A stretch of 64,000 bases of DNA. Origin: Caulobacter henricii. Its GTDB lineage: Bacteria; Pseudomonadota; Alphaproteobacteria; Caulobacterales; Caulobacteraceae. Made by a program: the position numbers and the translations under genes. Shown here in pieces: positions 29,484-38,469 of this stretch. How positions within the stretch are numbered: position 1 is the stretch's first letter; each line of letters begins with the position of its first letter. The notes below the pieces were generated by a model, which saw only the letters and a list, made by a program, of their open reading frames with translations, made no database searches and was not told the DNA's origin. The DNA lies in contig NZ_CP013002.1 in the NCBI RefSeq assembly GCF_001414055.1, positions 452,501 through 516,500 on the forward strand, given 5' to 3'.

Positions 29484-29941
29484 TCGACGCGCTCTACAGC
29501 GCCAGGATCCTGACCCTGGTCGCCAACATTCCGTACGCCGGTCGGCTGGCTGCGCCTGACGCGTCTTCGGAGAAGACTGCCAAGCTCTGCGGCAGCCGAA
29601 TCGTGGTCGATGTGGTCATGGTCGACGGCAAGGTCAGCCAGTTTGCCCAGGAAGTCGCGGCCTGCGCCCTAGGCCAGGCCAGCGCAGCGATCCTCGGGGC
29701 CCATATCATCGGTGCGGATCTCGCCGAGATCGAGTTGGCGCGCGATTCCTTACGCGCTATGCTGAAGCTCAGCGGCCCTGCTCCTGAGGGCCGGTTTTCG
29801 GAGCTCGCCGTGCTGGAGCCGGTCAAGGCCTATCCTGCCCGTCACGCCTCGACGCTTTTGGCGTTTGAGGCGGCGGCTGAGGCTGTCTCCCGGGCCACAG
29901 CCGTGGCGGAAAGGCGAACTAGCAGCGCCGGCGCCGCTTGA
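29480..29941 (+). CDS. NifU/IscU-like iron-sulfur scaffold protein, third Cys absent
   Basis: A 153-residue protein of the IscU/NifU N-terminal fold: ALYSARILTLVANIPYAGRL, AKLCGSRIVVDVVMVDGKVSQF, EVAACALGQASAAILG and KAYPARHASTLLAFEA. Cys37 and Cys62 match two of the three cluster-binding cysteines of IscU; the third position falls in RHASTLL and is not Cys. This form occurs in other alphaproteobacteria as far as I recall, so it may be a distinct scaffold or carrier. The start overlaps the SRPBCC stop (ATGA), and yidD follows after 52 bases. Confidence 0.82.
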   Translation: MIDALYSARILTLVANIPYAGRLAAPDASSEKTAKLCGSRIVVDVVMVDGKVSQFAQEVAACALGQASAAILGAHIIGADLAEIELARDSLRAMLKLSGPAPEGRFSELAVLEPVKAYPARHASTLLAFEAAAEAVSRATAVAERRTSSAGAA

Positions 29942-29993
29942 TTGCGGCTTTTCGCGGGTGCCATAACCACCCTCGAAACAATTGCGCGCTGGC

Positions 29994-30248
29994 ATGACCT
30001 TATACGACCGCACCGTCGACCTCGGCCTCAGGGCCTACAAGTTGACGCTCTCGCCTCTCATCGGGCGTCAGTGCCGTTTCATGCCGAGTTGTTCGGAGTA
30101 TGCGGCACAGGCGCTCAAGGATCACGGACCCGCCAAGGGGTCCTGGCTGGCGTTGCGACGGATTTGCCGATGCAATCCGTTTGGAGGTTCAGGGTACGAC
30201 CCGCCTCCGCCGCGCGTTGGGCCACGCAAGTGGACATGTGAAGAATGA
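29994..30248 (+). CDS. yidD: YidD membrane protein insertion efficiency factor
   Basis: An 84-residue protein. [25 protein letters not shown] and [18 protein letters not shown] carry the family's conserved cysteines and the C-x-P-x-C-S-x-Y motif. YidD assists YidC-dependent insertion at the inner membrane and is usually next to rnpA and yidC; here it sits instead before thrS, overlapping it by 4 bases. I used ATG 29994; an upstream GTG would add 4 residues. Confidence 0.92.
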   Translation: MTLYDRTVDLGLRAYKLTLSPLIGRQCRFMPSCSEYAAQALKDHGPAKGSWLALRRICRCNPFGGSGYDPPPPRVGPRKWTCEE

Positions 30249-32227
30249 TTGATCTGGTTTTCCCCGACGGTTCGGCCCGTCAATATCCTGCGGGCTCCAG
30301 CGGCCGCGATGTGGCCGCCGCCATCTCGAAGTCGCTGGAAAAGAAAGCGCTGCTGATCAAGCTGGACGGCCAGCTGCTGGACCTTGACCGGCCGCTGACG
30401 CCGGACCTGCTGACCGGCGAGCGCCGGATCGAGATCGTGACCCGCGAGGCACCCGACGCCCTCGAGGTCATTCGTCACGACACGGCCCACGTCCTGGCCC
30501 AGGCCGTGCAGGAGCTGTTTCCCGGCACCCAGGTGACGATCGGCCCGAACGTCGAAGACGGATTCTATTACGACTTCGCCCGCGATGAGCCTTTCAGCCT
30601 CGATGATCTGCCGAAGATCGAAGAGCGCATGCGCCAGATCGTCGATCGCGACGAGAAGATCCGCCGCGAAGAAGTCGATCGCGACGCCGCCATCGCCGAC
30701 TTCGAAGCCCTGGGCGAGGCCTACAAGGCCCAGATCATCCGTGATCTGCCGGCCAGCGACACGATCACGGTCTATCACCAGGGCGAAAACTGGAAGGATC
30801 TGTGCCGAGGACCGCACCTGCCCTCGACCAAGGCCGTCGGCAAGGCTTTCAAGCTGACCAAGCTGGCCGGCGCCTATTGGCGCGGTGACCAGAACAACGC
30901 CCAGTTGCAGCGCATCTATGGCACCTCGTGGGCCAGCGAAGCCGATCTGGCCGCCTATCTGCTGCGCATCGAAGAGGCCGAGAAGCGCGATCACCGCAAG
31001 CTGGGCCGGATCATGAACCTCTTCCACCTGCAGGAAGAGGGCAAGGGCATGATCTTCTGGCACCCGAAGGGCTGGACCCTCTATCGGGCGCTGGAGGACT
31101 ATATGCGCCGCCGCCTGGACGCCGCCGGCTACCAGGAGGTCAAGACCCCCCAGATCCTCGATCGCAGCCTGTGGGAAAAGTCGGGTCACGCCGAGAAGTT
31201 CGGCCACGCCATGTTCATGTGCGAAAGCGCCGAGGGCGAGGTCCTGGCCGTCAAGCCGATGAACTGCCCCGGCCATATCCAGATCTTCAATATCGGCCAG
31301 AAGAGCTATCGCGAGCTGCCGCTGCGCATGGCCGAGTTCGGGGCCTGCCACCGTTACGAGCCCTCGGGGGCCATGCACGGCATTATGCGGGTACGGGCCT
31401 TTACCCAGGACGACGCCCACATCTTCTGCCGGGAAGAACAGGTCACGGAGGAAAGCGCAAAATTCATCGAACTGTTGCGCAGCGTCTATAACGACCTCGG
31501 CATGCAGCTTCACGACGTGAAGTTCTCGACGCGTCCAGAGTTGCGAGCCGGCTCAGACGAGGTTTGGGACAAGGCCGAGCACGCTCTGGCCACGGCCGCA
31601 GAGGCCGCTGGCGAGCGCCTGGTTGACCAGCCGGGCGAAGGCGCATTCTATGGGCCCAAGCTTGAGTTCTCGCTGAAGGATGCGATTGGGCGTGTCTGGC
31701 AGTGCGGAACCCTGCAATTAGACTTTGTTTTGCCGGAACGACTAGACGCGGAGTACGTTTCGGAAGACGGTTCAAAGAAGCGCCCGGTGATGCTTCACAG
31801 GGCGATTTTGGGGTCGTTTGAACGTTTTATAGGGATTTTGCTTGAGAACTTCGCGGGGCACCTGCCGCTTTGGCTGGCGCCCACTCAGGTCGTGGTGACG
31901 ACAATCACGTCAGACGCTGACGATTATGCGCGTCAGGTCGTCGAAAGGTTGACGTCTTTGGGGCTGCGCGCGGAGGTCGATCTGCGTAATGAGAAGATCA
32001 ACTACAAGATTCGCGAGCACAGTCTCGCAAAGGTTCCGGTGATCGCGGTGGTGGGGCGCAAGGAAGCAGAGACGGGGCAGGTGGCACTACGTCGCCTGGG
32101 TGGAGAGGGACAGAACATTCTGTCGCTCGACGAGGCCGTGCGTGTGCTGACCGACGAAGCGACTCCGCCCGATCTGGCCCGGGCGCGCGGCATCGTGCGT
32201 TCCGTGCAGGAGGCTGCGCTCGCCTGA
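30245..32227 (+). CDS. thrS: Threonyl-tRNA synthetase
   Basis: A 660-residue class II synthetase with TGS domain (1-62), editing domain (about 65-230; [18 protein letters not shown] with zinc-type HDTAH), catalytic core (about 260-540; [16 protein letters not shown], motif 2 [19 protein letters not shown], motif 3 [18 protein letters not shown]) and anticodon-binding domain ([12 protein letters not shown] to the end). The reading frame is complete. Base use changes inside the gene: from about 31.44 to 32.17 kb codons are poorer in G+C (many TTG, GTT, TCA, GGG) than before and after. The next gene begins within 1 base of the stop. Confidence 0.96.
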   Translation: MIDLVFPDGSARQYPAGSSGRDVAAAISKSLEKKALLIKLDGQLLDLDRPLTPDLLTGERRIEIVTREAPDALEVIRHDTAHVLAQAVQELFPGTQVTIGPNVEDGFYYDFARDEPFSLDDLPKIEERMRQIVDRDEKIRREEVDRDAAIADFEALGEAYKAQIIRDLPASDTITVYHQGENWKDLCRGPHLPSTKAVGKAFKLTKLAGAYWRGDQNNAQLQRIYGTSWASEADLAAYLLRIEEAEKRDHRKLGRIMNLFHLQEEGKGMIFWHPKGWTLYRALEDYMRRRLDAAGYQEVKTPQILDRSLWEKSGHAEKFGHAMFMCESAEGEVLAVKPMNCPGHIQIFNIGQKSYRELPLRMAEFGACHRYEPSGAMHGIMRVRAFTQDDAHIFCREEQVTEESAKFIELLRSVYNDLGMQLHDVKFSTRPELRAGSDEVWDKAEHALATAAEAAGERLVDQPGEGAFYGPKLEFSLKDAIGRVWQCGTLQLDFVLPERLDAEYVSEDGSKKRPVMLHRAILGSFERFIGILLENFAGHLPLWLAPTQVVVTTITSDADDYARQVVERLTSLGLRAEVDLRNEKINYKIREHSLAKVPVIAVVGRKEAETGQVALRRLGGEGQNILSLDEAVRVLTDEATPPDLARARGIVRSVQEAALA

Positions 32228-33153
32228 TGAACAGCATCCTGCCCTCCTTCACGACCCTTGCCGCGGGCGCTCGCCCGGCACGACCGAATATTTCGGTGGT
32301 GATGGTCGTGTATCGGACGGGCGGGGCTCTGCTGGAGAGCATCCGGCACGTGCTGGACGAGCCGCTGGTCGATGAGTTCGTCATTGTCGACAACGGCTCG
32401 TCGCCGCGTGATGCCGAGATGCTGCGGGCCCTGGGGCTGACCGAGCCCCGGGTCGTGCTGCAACAGGGACACGGCAATGTCGGCTTTGCGCGCGGAGCCA
32501 ATCTGGGCGCGACGACGGCCAAGGGCGAATACATCGTCTTCATCAATCCCGATGCCAATATGCAACCAGGCTGCATCGCGGCCCTGGTGACGGCCTTCCG
32601 CGGCCAGCCTGTTCCGACCGTGGTTGGGGCCCGGGTGATGAACACGGACGGTACCGAGCAGCGCGGCGGTCGACGGGGCGAGGTGACCCCGATCACCACC
32701 CTGCTCAGCTTTGGCCATCTGACCCGGCGCTACGCCAAGCTGGCCGGCTATGAGATCCACCGGGAAACCGAGCCCCTGCCGCGGGCCCCGGTGCCGATGC
32801 CGACCATTTCCGGGGCCTGTTTTGCCCTGCGCCGCGCCGATTTCGAGACCCTCGACGGTTTCGATGAGGGCTATTTCCTGCATGTCGAGGACATCGACCT
32901 TTGCTGGCGGGCCCGTCAGGCCGGTGGCCAGGTGATCTTCCAGCCCAAGGCCCAGGTCGTGCACCTGGGGCACACCAGCCTGGAACACCCGGTCAAGGTC
33001 GAGTTCCACAAGGGCGTGGGCCTGTCCCGCTACTTCATCAAGCGCGCCGACACCCTGCAGCGCTACGCCCTGGCCGTGTTCCTGGCCCCGGCCATCATGC
33101 TGATGTCGGTCTGCCGTCCGCTGCTGTGGAAGATCACCGGGCGGCCGATCTAG
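32227..33153 (+). CDS. Family 2 glycosyltransferase (rhamnosyltransferase-like)
   Basis: A 308-residue GT-A fold enzyme. SVVMVVYRTGGALLESIRHVL opens the nucleotide-sugar domain, FVIVDNGSSPRD and NVGFARGANLGATTAKGEYIVFINPDAN carry the DxD-type metal site (NPDAN), and GGFDEGYFLHVEDIDLCWRAR (here LDGFDEGYF) matches the ED base region. Such enzymes add sugars to O-antigen, capsule or holdfast-like polysaccharides. The C-terminal hydrophobic stretch (LAVFLAPAIMLMSV) may anchor it to the membrane. It starts on the last base of thrS. Confidence 0.87.
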   Translation: MNSILPSFTTLAAGARPARPNISVVMVVYRTGGALLESIRHVLDEPLVDEFVIVDNGSSPRDAEMLRALGLTEPRVVLQQGHGNVGFARGANLGATTAKGEYIVFINPDANMQPGCIAALVTAFRGQPVPTVVGARVMNTDGTEQRGGRRGEVTPITTLLSFGHLTRRYAKLAGYEIHRETEPLPRAPVPMPTISGACFALRRADFETLDGFDEGYFLHVEDIDLCWRARQAGGQVIFQPKAQVVHLGHTSLEHPVKVEFHKGVGLSRYFIKRADTLQRYALAVFLAPAIMLMSVCRPLLWKITGRPI

Positions 33154-33199
33154 GCTGGCTTCCTGGCTCCCGGCCTTCCCCGGGATGACCGCAGCGCTG

Positions 33200-33568
33200 T
33201 CACATCGGCGCGATCGTCTCGTATCTCAGACCGTCCGGACCCTCGATCGAGGTCGGGGCATTCAGGGCCCGGCCCGGGAGCAGGGCACGATAGCGGGCAT
33301 AGAGGGCCCTGGCGTCGCGACCGGCCCGGGCCTGCAGGCAGAGGTCATATTCTCCTTCGCGCCCCCAGGGCCTGCGCTCGCTGCGAGCGATGTCCCCGTC
33401 TGCCTTCACCGTAGCGTCGATCCTGTCGGCCAGCGGGCGGTCTATGCCCATGCCATAGCTGCCGAACTTGACGGTGACGTCGCAGCGGGCGGCGGCCTCT
33501 ACCGGCGGCGTGGCGGCGCAAGCGCCCAGGGCGAGCCCGGCTGCGGCGATCAGAAGAAAACGGCTCAT
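33200..33568 (-). CDS. Small lipoprotein, function unknown
   Basis: A 122-residue protein with a lipoprotein signal (MSRFLLIAAAGLALGACAAT; lipobox LGAC). The mature part has two more cysteines (AARCDVTVKFGSYGMGIDRP, YDLCLQARAG) and no recognised domain. It is the last gene of a reverse-strand run and overlaps the HMG-CoA lyase gene by 4 bases, so the three are probably co-transcribed. Likely periplasm-facing and membrane-anchored. Confidence 0.7.
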   Translation of the reverse strand: MSRFLLIAAAGLALGACAATPPVEAAARCDVTVKFGSYGMGIDRPLADRIDATVKADGDIARSERRPWGREGEYDLCLQARAGRDARALYARYRALLPGRALNAPTSIEGPDGLRYETIAPM

Positions 33569-34464
33569 GCAGGGAAACCTCCAGCGCGCGCCAGGGACGA
33601 GGCCGGTGCCTTGCCCAGACGCTCGCTGATCGAACGGCCGATTGCGATCAGGGCCCCAAGATCATAGCCGGTCTCGAAGCCGGCCCGCTCCAGCATATAG
33701 ACCAGATCCTCGGTGCCGATATTGCCCGTGGCATTGGGGGCGAAGGGACAGCCGCCCAGGCCGCCGACCGAGGCGTCCAGTACGTCCACACCGGCCTCGA
33801 CACTGGCGAAGGCGTTGGCCAGGCCGGTGTTGCGGGTGTCGTGGAAGTGCAGGCGCAGGCGGGCGTCCGGCGCGGCGGCGCGCACCGCCTCGATCCGCTT
33901 GCGGACGGTCCAGGGATTGGCGACCCCGATGGTGTCGGCGATGGCGATTTCGGGCACGCGCAGGGCGGCGATCTCGCGGACGATGGCCACGACCTGGTCC
34001 TGCGAGACCTCGCCATCGAACGGACAGCCGAAGGCCACCGAGAGCGTCGCCGTGATCGGCGGACCGCCCTCGACCGCCTGACGCTCGACAATGGCGGCCA
34101 GGGCGTCGACCTGCTGACGCGTGGTTGAGCCCTGGTTGGCGGTCCCGAAGCCGTCCGAGGCGCAGACCACGACGTTGGCTTCGTCGCACTGGGCCGCCAC
34201 GCAGCGCTCCCAGCCGCGCATGTTCAGCACCAGGCCGATCCGCGAATGCTCAAGGTCGGCGGGCAGGGCGGCCATGATCTCTTCCGCGCCCGCCATCTGT
34301 GGCACCCGATTGGGATTGACGAAGGAGACCACTTCCATCCGGCGGGCCCCCGCGGCGTCCAGCTGGCGGATCAGGACGAGTTTTTCCTCGACCGACAGCG
34401 ACAGTTTTTCGTTCTGCAGGCCGTCGCGCGGCCCGACCTCGACGATCTCGATGAAGCGGCTCAA
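33565..34464 (-). CDS. mvaB: Hydroxymethylglutaryl-CoA lyase
   Basis: A 299-residue TIM-barrel enzyme cleaving HMG-CoA to acetoacetate and acetyl-CoA at the end of leucine breakdown. The start IEIVEVGPRDGLQNEKLSL carries the metal-binding Asp, the barrel includes RLHFHDTRNTGLANAFAS with metal His, and GLGGCPFAPNATGNIGTEDL includes the flexible-loop catalytic Cys signature. It overlaps the GT39 gene upstream and the lipoprotein downstream by 4 bases each, an odd partnership with no other leucine genes. Confidence 0.93.
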   Translation of the reverse strand: MSRFIEIVEVGPRDGLQNEKLSLSVEEKLVLIRQLDAAGARRMEVVSFVNPNRVPQMAGAEEIMAALPADLEHSRIGLVLNMRGWERCVAAQCDEANVVVCASDGFGTANQGSTTRQQVDALAAIVERQAVEGGPPITATLSVAFGCPFDGEVSQDQVVAIVREIAALRVPEIAIADTIGVANPWTVRKRIEAVRAAAPDARLRLHFHDTRNTGLANAFASVEAGVDVLDASVGGLGGCPFAPNATGNIGTEDLVYMLERAGFETGYDLGALIAIGRSISERLGKAPASSLARAGGFPA

Positions 34465-36152
34465 GGGCGGGTCTCCGTCGCCGTCTGGGGCTCACCGCGA
34501 TAGATCGTCAGGCGCTCCTCGTCGCCGTCGGAATAGTTCTGGCCCTCGATCACGGCCACGGGGCGGGGCACCAGGCCGGCCGTGGTCAGGGCCTTGCGGA
34601 ACACGCTGTCCTCGCGCGCCTCGACCACGGCCGGGCGGCCCTCGGCGATGGCTTCGGCCGCGCGGGTGCCATCGGTCAGTTCGGTCGCGGTGCCCAGCAG
34701 GAAGACCAGGCTCGGCTCGGAATAGCCGGTCACGGCCACGGGACCGGGCGCGCCGGACCGGGGCGACAGCCTGGCGCGGTCCAGGGCGTCCGTGATGTCC
34801 TTGGACAGGAACAGCGGTTCCAGGTTCGGTATCAGAGCACCGACCAGACAGGCATGGGCCAGGATGCCGAGGGCTCCGGACAGCACCAGGGCGCGGGCCG
34901 CTTGACGGCGTAGCAGCAGGATCGAGCCCAGAGCCCCGGCGGCCAGCAACAGCACGACGGTCAGCACAGTCCAGACCAGGTCCGCGCCCTCGCCGAAGGC
35001 CGACATGCCGAAGACCGCGACGGCGGCCAGCAGCAGGGAGACAAACAGGGTCAGGCCCGCCCCGATCCGGCGCACCCAGTCGCCCAAAGGGGCCCGCACG
35101 GCGGCGGCCAGCAGCAGGGCCATGCCGCCCATGGCCGGCAGGGTATAGTGGGCCAGCTTGGTCGGCAGGATCTCGAACATCAGCCAGGTGGGTACCAGCC
35201 AGCAGACGGCAAAGCGGACGCCCGGTTCGCCCCGGCCAGTCCAGGCCAGCACCAGGGCCGCAGGCAGCAACAGCGTCGCCGGATAGACCAGTAGCGGGGC
35301 CAGCAGGGTGTGATAGCCAAACGGTCCCGAATGGCCCTCCTGGCCGCCCACCATCTTGGGGGCCAGGTCGCCGGCGATCGCCACGCCCCAGAACGCGCCG
35401 TCGGTCGCCACGGTGATCATCATCGCCCAGGGCAGGACCACGGCTGCGAACAGCACCAGGCCCCAGCCCCAGCCCAGGGTGCGCAGCCAGGGAGCCTTGC
35501 GATCCCAGGACCAGAGCGCCAGGGCCGCGAAGATCACGGTCAGGAGTCCGACCGGACCCTTGATCAGGGCCGCGACCGCCAAGCCCGACCAGAAGGCCAG
35601 CTTGGTCCAGTGGCTGGGTACGCGTCCCGCCAGACTGTCCGCATAGAGGCGGGCCAGGGCTGCCATGGCCAGGGTGGTGAAGCCGCACAGGGCCGCGTCG
35701 GTCTTGGCGATGAAGGCTTCGCTGGACAGCAGGAAGGTCGAACCCAGGATCGCGCCGGCCACCAGGCCCGTGCGCGGATCAAACAGCGCCGCCGCGCCCC
35801 AGGCACAGGCTGCCGCCGCCAGCATGGCCCCCAGCAGGGATGGAATGCGATAGGCCCAGATGCCGCGATCTTCCGGGGCCGAAACCAGGGAGACGGTCAC
35901 GGCCTGCAGCCAGTGGATGCCGACCGGCTTCTTGAAGCGCGGCTGGTCCTGGAACTTGATGACCACCATGTCGCCGGTTTCCAGCATCTGGGCGGTGGCC
36001 TGGGCGAAGCGCGACTCGTCGCGGTCCAGCGGCGGCATGGCCAGAAGGCCGGGCAGGCCGGCCAGAAACGCCAGCAGGGCGGCGAACAGGGGCCCGCGCC
36101 AACCGCGGCTCCACGCATCAAGGCGAGATTCAAGCGTCATGCGCCATGGCAT
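34461..36152 (-). CDS. Family 39 glycosyltransferase (ArnT/PMT-like), integral membrane
   Basis: A 563-residue polytopic protein with about 11 hydrophobic segments. MPPLDRDESRFAQATAQMLETGD is the acidic first periplasmic loop of GT39/ArnT enzymes (DRDE), and PRFKKPVGIHWLQAV the conserved KPP-like segment. These enzymes transfer a sugar from polyprenyl-phosphate donors to lipid A or other acceptors on the periplasmic side. The start at 36152 is favoured by AAAGGA 7 bases upstream. The divergent gene is a polyprenyl-phosphate-type GT2, which could make its donor. Confidence 0.9.
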   Translation of the reverse strand: MPWRMTLESRLDAWSRGWRGPLFAALLAFLAGLPGLLAMPPLDRDESRFAQATAQMLETGDMVVIKFQDQPRFKKPVGIHWLQAVTVSLVSAPEDRGIWAYRIPSLLGAMLAAAACAWGAAALFDPRTGLVAGAILGSTFLLSSEAFIAKTDAALCGFTTLAMAALARLYADSLAGRVPSHWTKLAFWSGLAVAALIKGPVGLLTVIFAALALWSWDRKAPWLRTLGWGWGLVLFAAVVLPWAMMITVATDGAFWGVAIAGDLAPKMVGGQEGHSGPFGYHTLLAPLLVYPATLLLPAALVLAWTGRGEPGVRFAVCWLVPTWLMFEILPTKLAHYTLPAMGGMALLLAAAVRAPLGDWVRRIGAGLTLFVSLLLAAVAVFGMSAFGEGADLVWTVLTVVLLLAAGALGSILLLRRQAARALVLSGALGILAHACLVGALIPNLEPLFLSKDITDALDRARLSPRSGAPGPVAVTGYSEPSLVFLLGTATELTDGTRAAEAIAEGRPAVVEAREDSVFRKALTTAGLVPRPVAVIEGQNYSDGDEERLTIYRGEPQTATETRP

Positions 36153-36196
36153 AGCACGATCCTTTCGCGTGGGGCGTTTTCAGGTATTAGAAGGCG

Positions 36197-36934
36197 ATGA
36201 CCGCCCCCGCCACCAAAGTTCCAGACTATTCGATCGTCGTCCCCGTCTTTGACGAAGGCGGCGCGGCTCCGGCCCTGGCGCGCGAGATCGCGGCCGCCTT
36301 CGCGGGGGAGAGCCACGAAATCCTGTTCGTCGACGATGCCAGCCGCGACAATACCCGCGACCTGCTGGTGGCGCTGAAGGCCGAGATCCCGCAACTCCGG
36401 GTGCTGGGCCACCGCAAGAATTCCGGTCAGAGCCGCGCCGTGCGCAGCGGCATTCTGGCGGCCCGCGGGCCGATCATCATCACCCTCGACGGCGACGGCC
36501 AGAACGATCCGGCCGATGCCCCGCGTCTGGCCCGCGCCCTGGCGGCGGGTCCCGCGACCCTGGCCCTGGTGGGCGGCGAGCGGGTCAAGCGCCAGGACAG
36601 CTCCGCCAAGCGCTTCGCCTCCCGGTTCGGCAATGGCGTCCGCAAGCGCCTGCTGAAGGATACGGCCAATGACACCGGCTGCGGGCTGAAGGCCTTCCGC
36701 CGCGAGGCCTTCCTGAGGCTTCCGTATTTCGACCACATCCACCGCTACATCCCGGCCCTGATGCTGCGCGAGGGCTATGAGGTGGCGTTTGAGCCGGTGA
36801 ACCATCGCCACCGCGAAAGCGGGGTGTCGAAATACACCAATTTCGGCCGGCTCAAGGCCTCGGTCAGTGATCTGCTGGGCGTCATGTGGCTGCAGACCCG
36901 GGCCCGCAATCCCCAGGGCGTGGACGAAGTCTAG
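36197..36934 (+). CDS. Family 2 glycosyltransferase (dolichol-phosphate-mannose synthase-like)
   Basis: A 245-residue soluble GT2 enzyme. YSIVVPVFDEGGAAPALAREI, EILFVDDASRDNTRDLL, GQSRAVRSGILAARGPIIITLDGDGQNDPAD (metal-binding DGD) and GCGLKAFRREAFLRLPYFDH match the Dpm1/GtrB/DPMS group that loads a sugar on polyprenyl phosphate. It lacks GtrB-type C-terminal membrane helices. It faces away from the GT39 gene with only 44 bases between them, which suggests the pair works together: this one making the lipid-linked donor and GT39 using it. Confidence 0.88.
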   Translation: MTAPATKVPDYSIVVPVFDEGGAAPALAREIAAAFAGESHEILFVDDASRDNTRDLLVALKAEIPQLRVLGHRKNSGQSRAVRSGILAARGPIIITLDGDGQNDPADAPRLARALAAGPATLALVGGERVKRQDSSAKRFASRFGNGVRKRLLKDTANDTGCGLKAFRREAFLRLPYFDHIHRYIPALMLREGYEVAFEPVNHRHRESGVSKYTNFGRLKASVSDLLGVMWLQTRARNPQGVDEV

Positions 36935-36981
36935 GCCTTGCCCGGCCCCCAGGGGTTGAAGCGCCTTCTCCGGTCGGGAAA

Positions 36982-37467
36982 ATGGGGTTAACCCTAGAGG
37001 ATGCGAGCCTCACGGCCGCAAGTTCTTGGGGGGAGAGGCTGTTCATGTTCGCTGCGGTGCCACTGCTGGCCTTGCCAGTGCTGATCTATAATCTGATCGC
37101 GCTTACCCTCCCGGGAGCCTTCATGTCGGCCGAGGCGCATGCGCGCACGACCGAGACCCTGTTCACCATCCACATGACCTCGCGGGTCGACTGGGCCATC
37201 AGCCTCAGCGACCTGCTGCTGGCCGCCTCCCTGGTCGTGCTGTTCGTCGAACTGCTGAAGTCGACGACCAGCCGCAAGATCGCGATCATCAATCACTCGC
37301 TGTCGCTGGTGCTGTTCATCGGCTGCCTGATCGAGTTCCTGCTGGCCCCGGCCTTTGCCACCTCGACCTTTTTCCTGATCACCGTGATGGTGCTGCTCGA
37401 CGTGCTGGCCGGGTTCATCGTCACCATCGTGGCCGCCCGTCGCGACGTGGATTTCGGCGACAACTGA
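36982..37467 (+). CDS. Small integral membrane protein, function unknown
   Basis: A 161-residue protein with four predicted membrane helices (FMFAAVPLLALPVLIYNLIA, DWAISLSDLLLAASLVVLFV, IAIINHSLSLVLFIGCLIEF, FFLITVMVLLDVLAGFIVTI). The start ATG 36982 has GGGAAA close upstream. The layout resembles other alphaproteobacterial four-helix proteins annotated only as hypothetical. It follows the GT2 gene by 47 bases. Confidence 0.75.
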   Translation: MGLTLEDASLTAASSWGERLFMFAAVPLLALPVLIYNLIALTLPGAFMSAEAHARTTETLFTIHMTSRVDWAISLSDLLLAASLVVLFVELLKSTTSRKIAIINHSLSLVLFIGCLIEFLLAPAFATSTFFLITVMVLLDVLAGFIVTIVAARRDVDFGDN

Positions 37468-37521
37468 GGCCGTCATGCGGGTGCCCGGACGCTCCGGGCC
37501 ATCCTGGCGTTGGAGAGGACC

Positions 37522-38013
37522 ATGGCCGCACGCCTGACCCAATGCCTGTGGTTCGACCATGGCGAGGCCCGCAAGGCCGCCGAATTCTATGCCAGTGTCT
37601 TCCCAGACAGCCATGTGGGCGCGGTCATGGCGGCCCCTGGCGACTTTCCCGACGGGGCTGAGGGTGTGGAGCTGACGGTGCAGTTCACCGTGCTCGGCTC
37701 GGCCTTTCTGGGATTGAACGGCGGACCGCGCTTCACGCCGAATGAAGCGGTGTCCTTCATGGTCGAGACGCAGGACCAGGCGGAGACCGATCGGTACTGG
37801 GACGCCCTGGTCGGCCACGGCGGGACGGAAAGCGCCTGTGGCTGGTGCAAGGACCGCTGGGGCTATTCTTGGCAGATCACGCCGCGCCAGCTGACCGAGG
37901 CCATGGCGGATCCGGATCCCGCTGTCGCCAGGCGGGTGTTCGAGGCCATGATGACCATGGGCAGGATCGATATTGCGAAGATCGAGGCGGCTCGCCGCGG
38001 CGAGGGACTCTAG
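37522..38013 (+). CDS. VOC-superfamily protein (PhnB-like)
   Basis: A 163-residue protein of the PhnB/3-demethylubiquinone methyltransferase-like branch of the glyoxalase fold: TQCLWFDHGEARKAAEFYASVFPDS, AFLGLNGGPRFTPNEAVSFMV, and CGWCKDRWGYSWQITPRQL are the family marks. Proteins of this group lack a known reaction. Start ATG 37522 follows GGAGAGG. Its stop overlaps a possible tiny gene on the other strand. Confidence 0.83.
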   Translation: MAARLTQCLWFDHGEARKAAEFYASVFPDSHVGAVMAAPGDFPDGAEGVELTVQFTVLGSAFLGLNGGPRFTPNEAVSFMVETQDQAETDRYWDALVGHGGTESACGWCKDRWGYSWQITPRQLTEAMADPDPAVARRVFEAMMTMGRIDIAKIEAARRGEGL

Positions 38014-38078
38014 GTAAGCGCCGTGAAGATCAGGGTGACCACGGCGATGTCGAAAAAGCGGATGGCGGCGGTCAGCAT
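38010..38078 (-). CDS. Possible 22-residue hydrophobic peptide
   Basis: On the reverse strand an ATG with GAGAG 6 bases upstream opens a short frame reading MLTAAIRFFDIAVVTLIFTA and then LT before a TAG. The sequence is one membrane-spanning helix with a charged start. No larger gene covers this gap on either strand. It could be a small membrane protein, but it may be chance; there is no homology evidence. Confidence 0.28.
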   Translation of the reverse strand: MLTAAIRFFDIAVVTLIFTALT

Positions 38079-38157
38079 GGGAGCTCTCGTCGGCGATGAC
38101 TTCACCAACGGTTAAGCAAGACCGGTGCCAAGCCGGGCGATGGGTCGCGAGACCCTG

Positions 38158-38469
38158 ATGGCCCTGTTCTTTGATCGGGACTGGTACGAGGCCCGCCTGG
38201 CCGAACGGGGCCTGGGTCGCGCGGTGTTGGCGGCGATCGCCGATATGGACGAGGCGGCTCTGGACCTGGCTTTCAAGGATCAGCGGGAGCTTTCCTATAA
38301 GGAACTCTCTGCTTTTGCTGAACTTTTAGGCGTGACAATGGCGGAGGCCGCTGTCCGGGCCGGCGTGCGCCTGCCGCCGGAACCCGCCGATGCGCGTGAT
38401 TTGAGGATCGCCCGACTCGAGGCCTGGGTCGCCGCTCTGGAGGCGCGTCTGGCGCGCCTCGACCCCTAG
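38158..38469 (+). CDS. Hypothetical protein with C-terminal coiled-coil
   Basis: A 103-residue protein. The N-terminus (ALFFDRDWYEARLAERGLGR) and the middle (ELSYKELSAFAELLGVTMAEAAVRAGV) look like a helical bundle with a possible helix-turn-helix; the C-terminal LRIARLEAWVAALEARLARL is a short coiled coil that may mediate oligomerisation. ATG 38158 is preferred; an ATG at 38140 would add 6 residues. No function is recognised. It converges with the next gene with a 4-base overlap. Confidence 0.65.
   Translation: MALFFDRDWYEARLAERGLGRAVLAAIADMDEAALDLAFKDQRELSYKELSAFAELLGVTMAEAAVRAGVRLPPEPADARDLRIARLEAWVAALEARLARLDP

Noticed and set aside
34250..35688. Plus and minus open frames across the HMG-CoA lyase and GT39 genes
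   Set aside because: They have low-complexity Arg/Gly/Pro composition and overlap genes with complete motifs.
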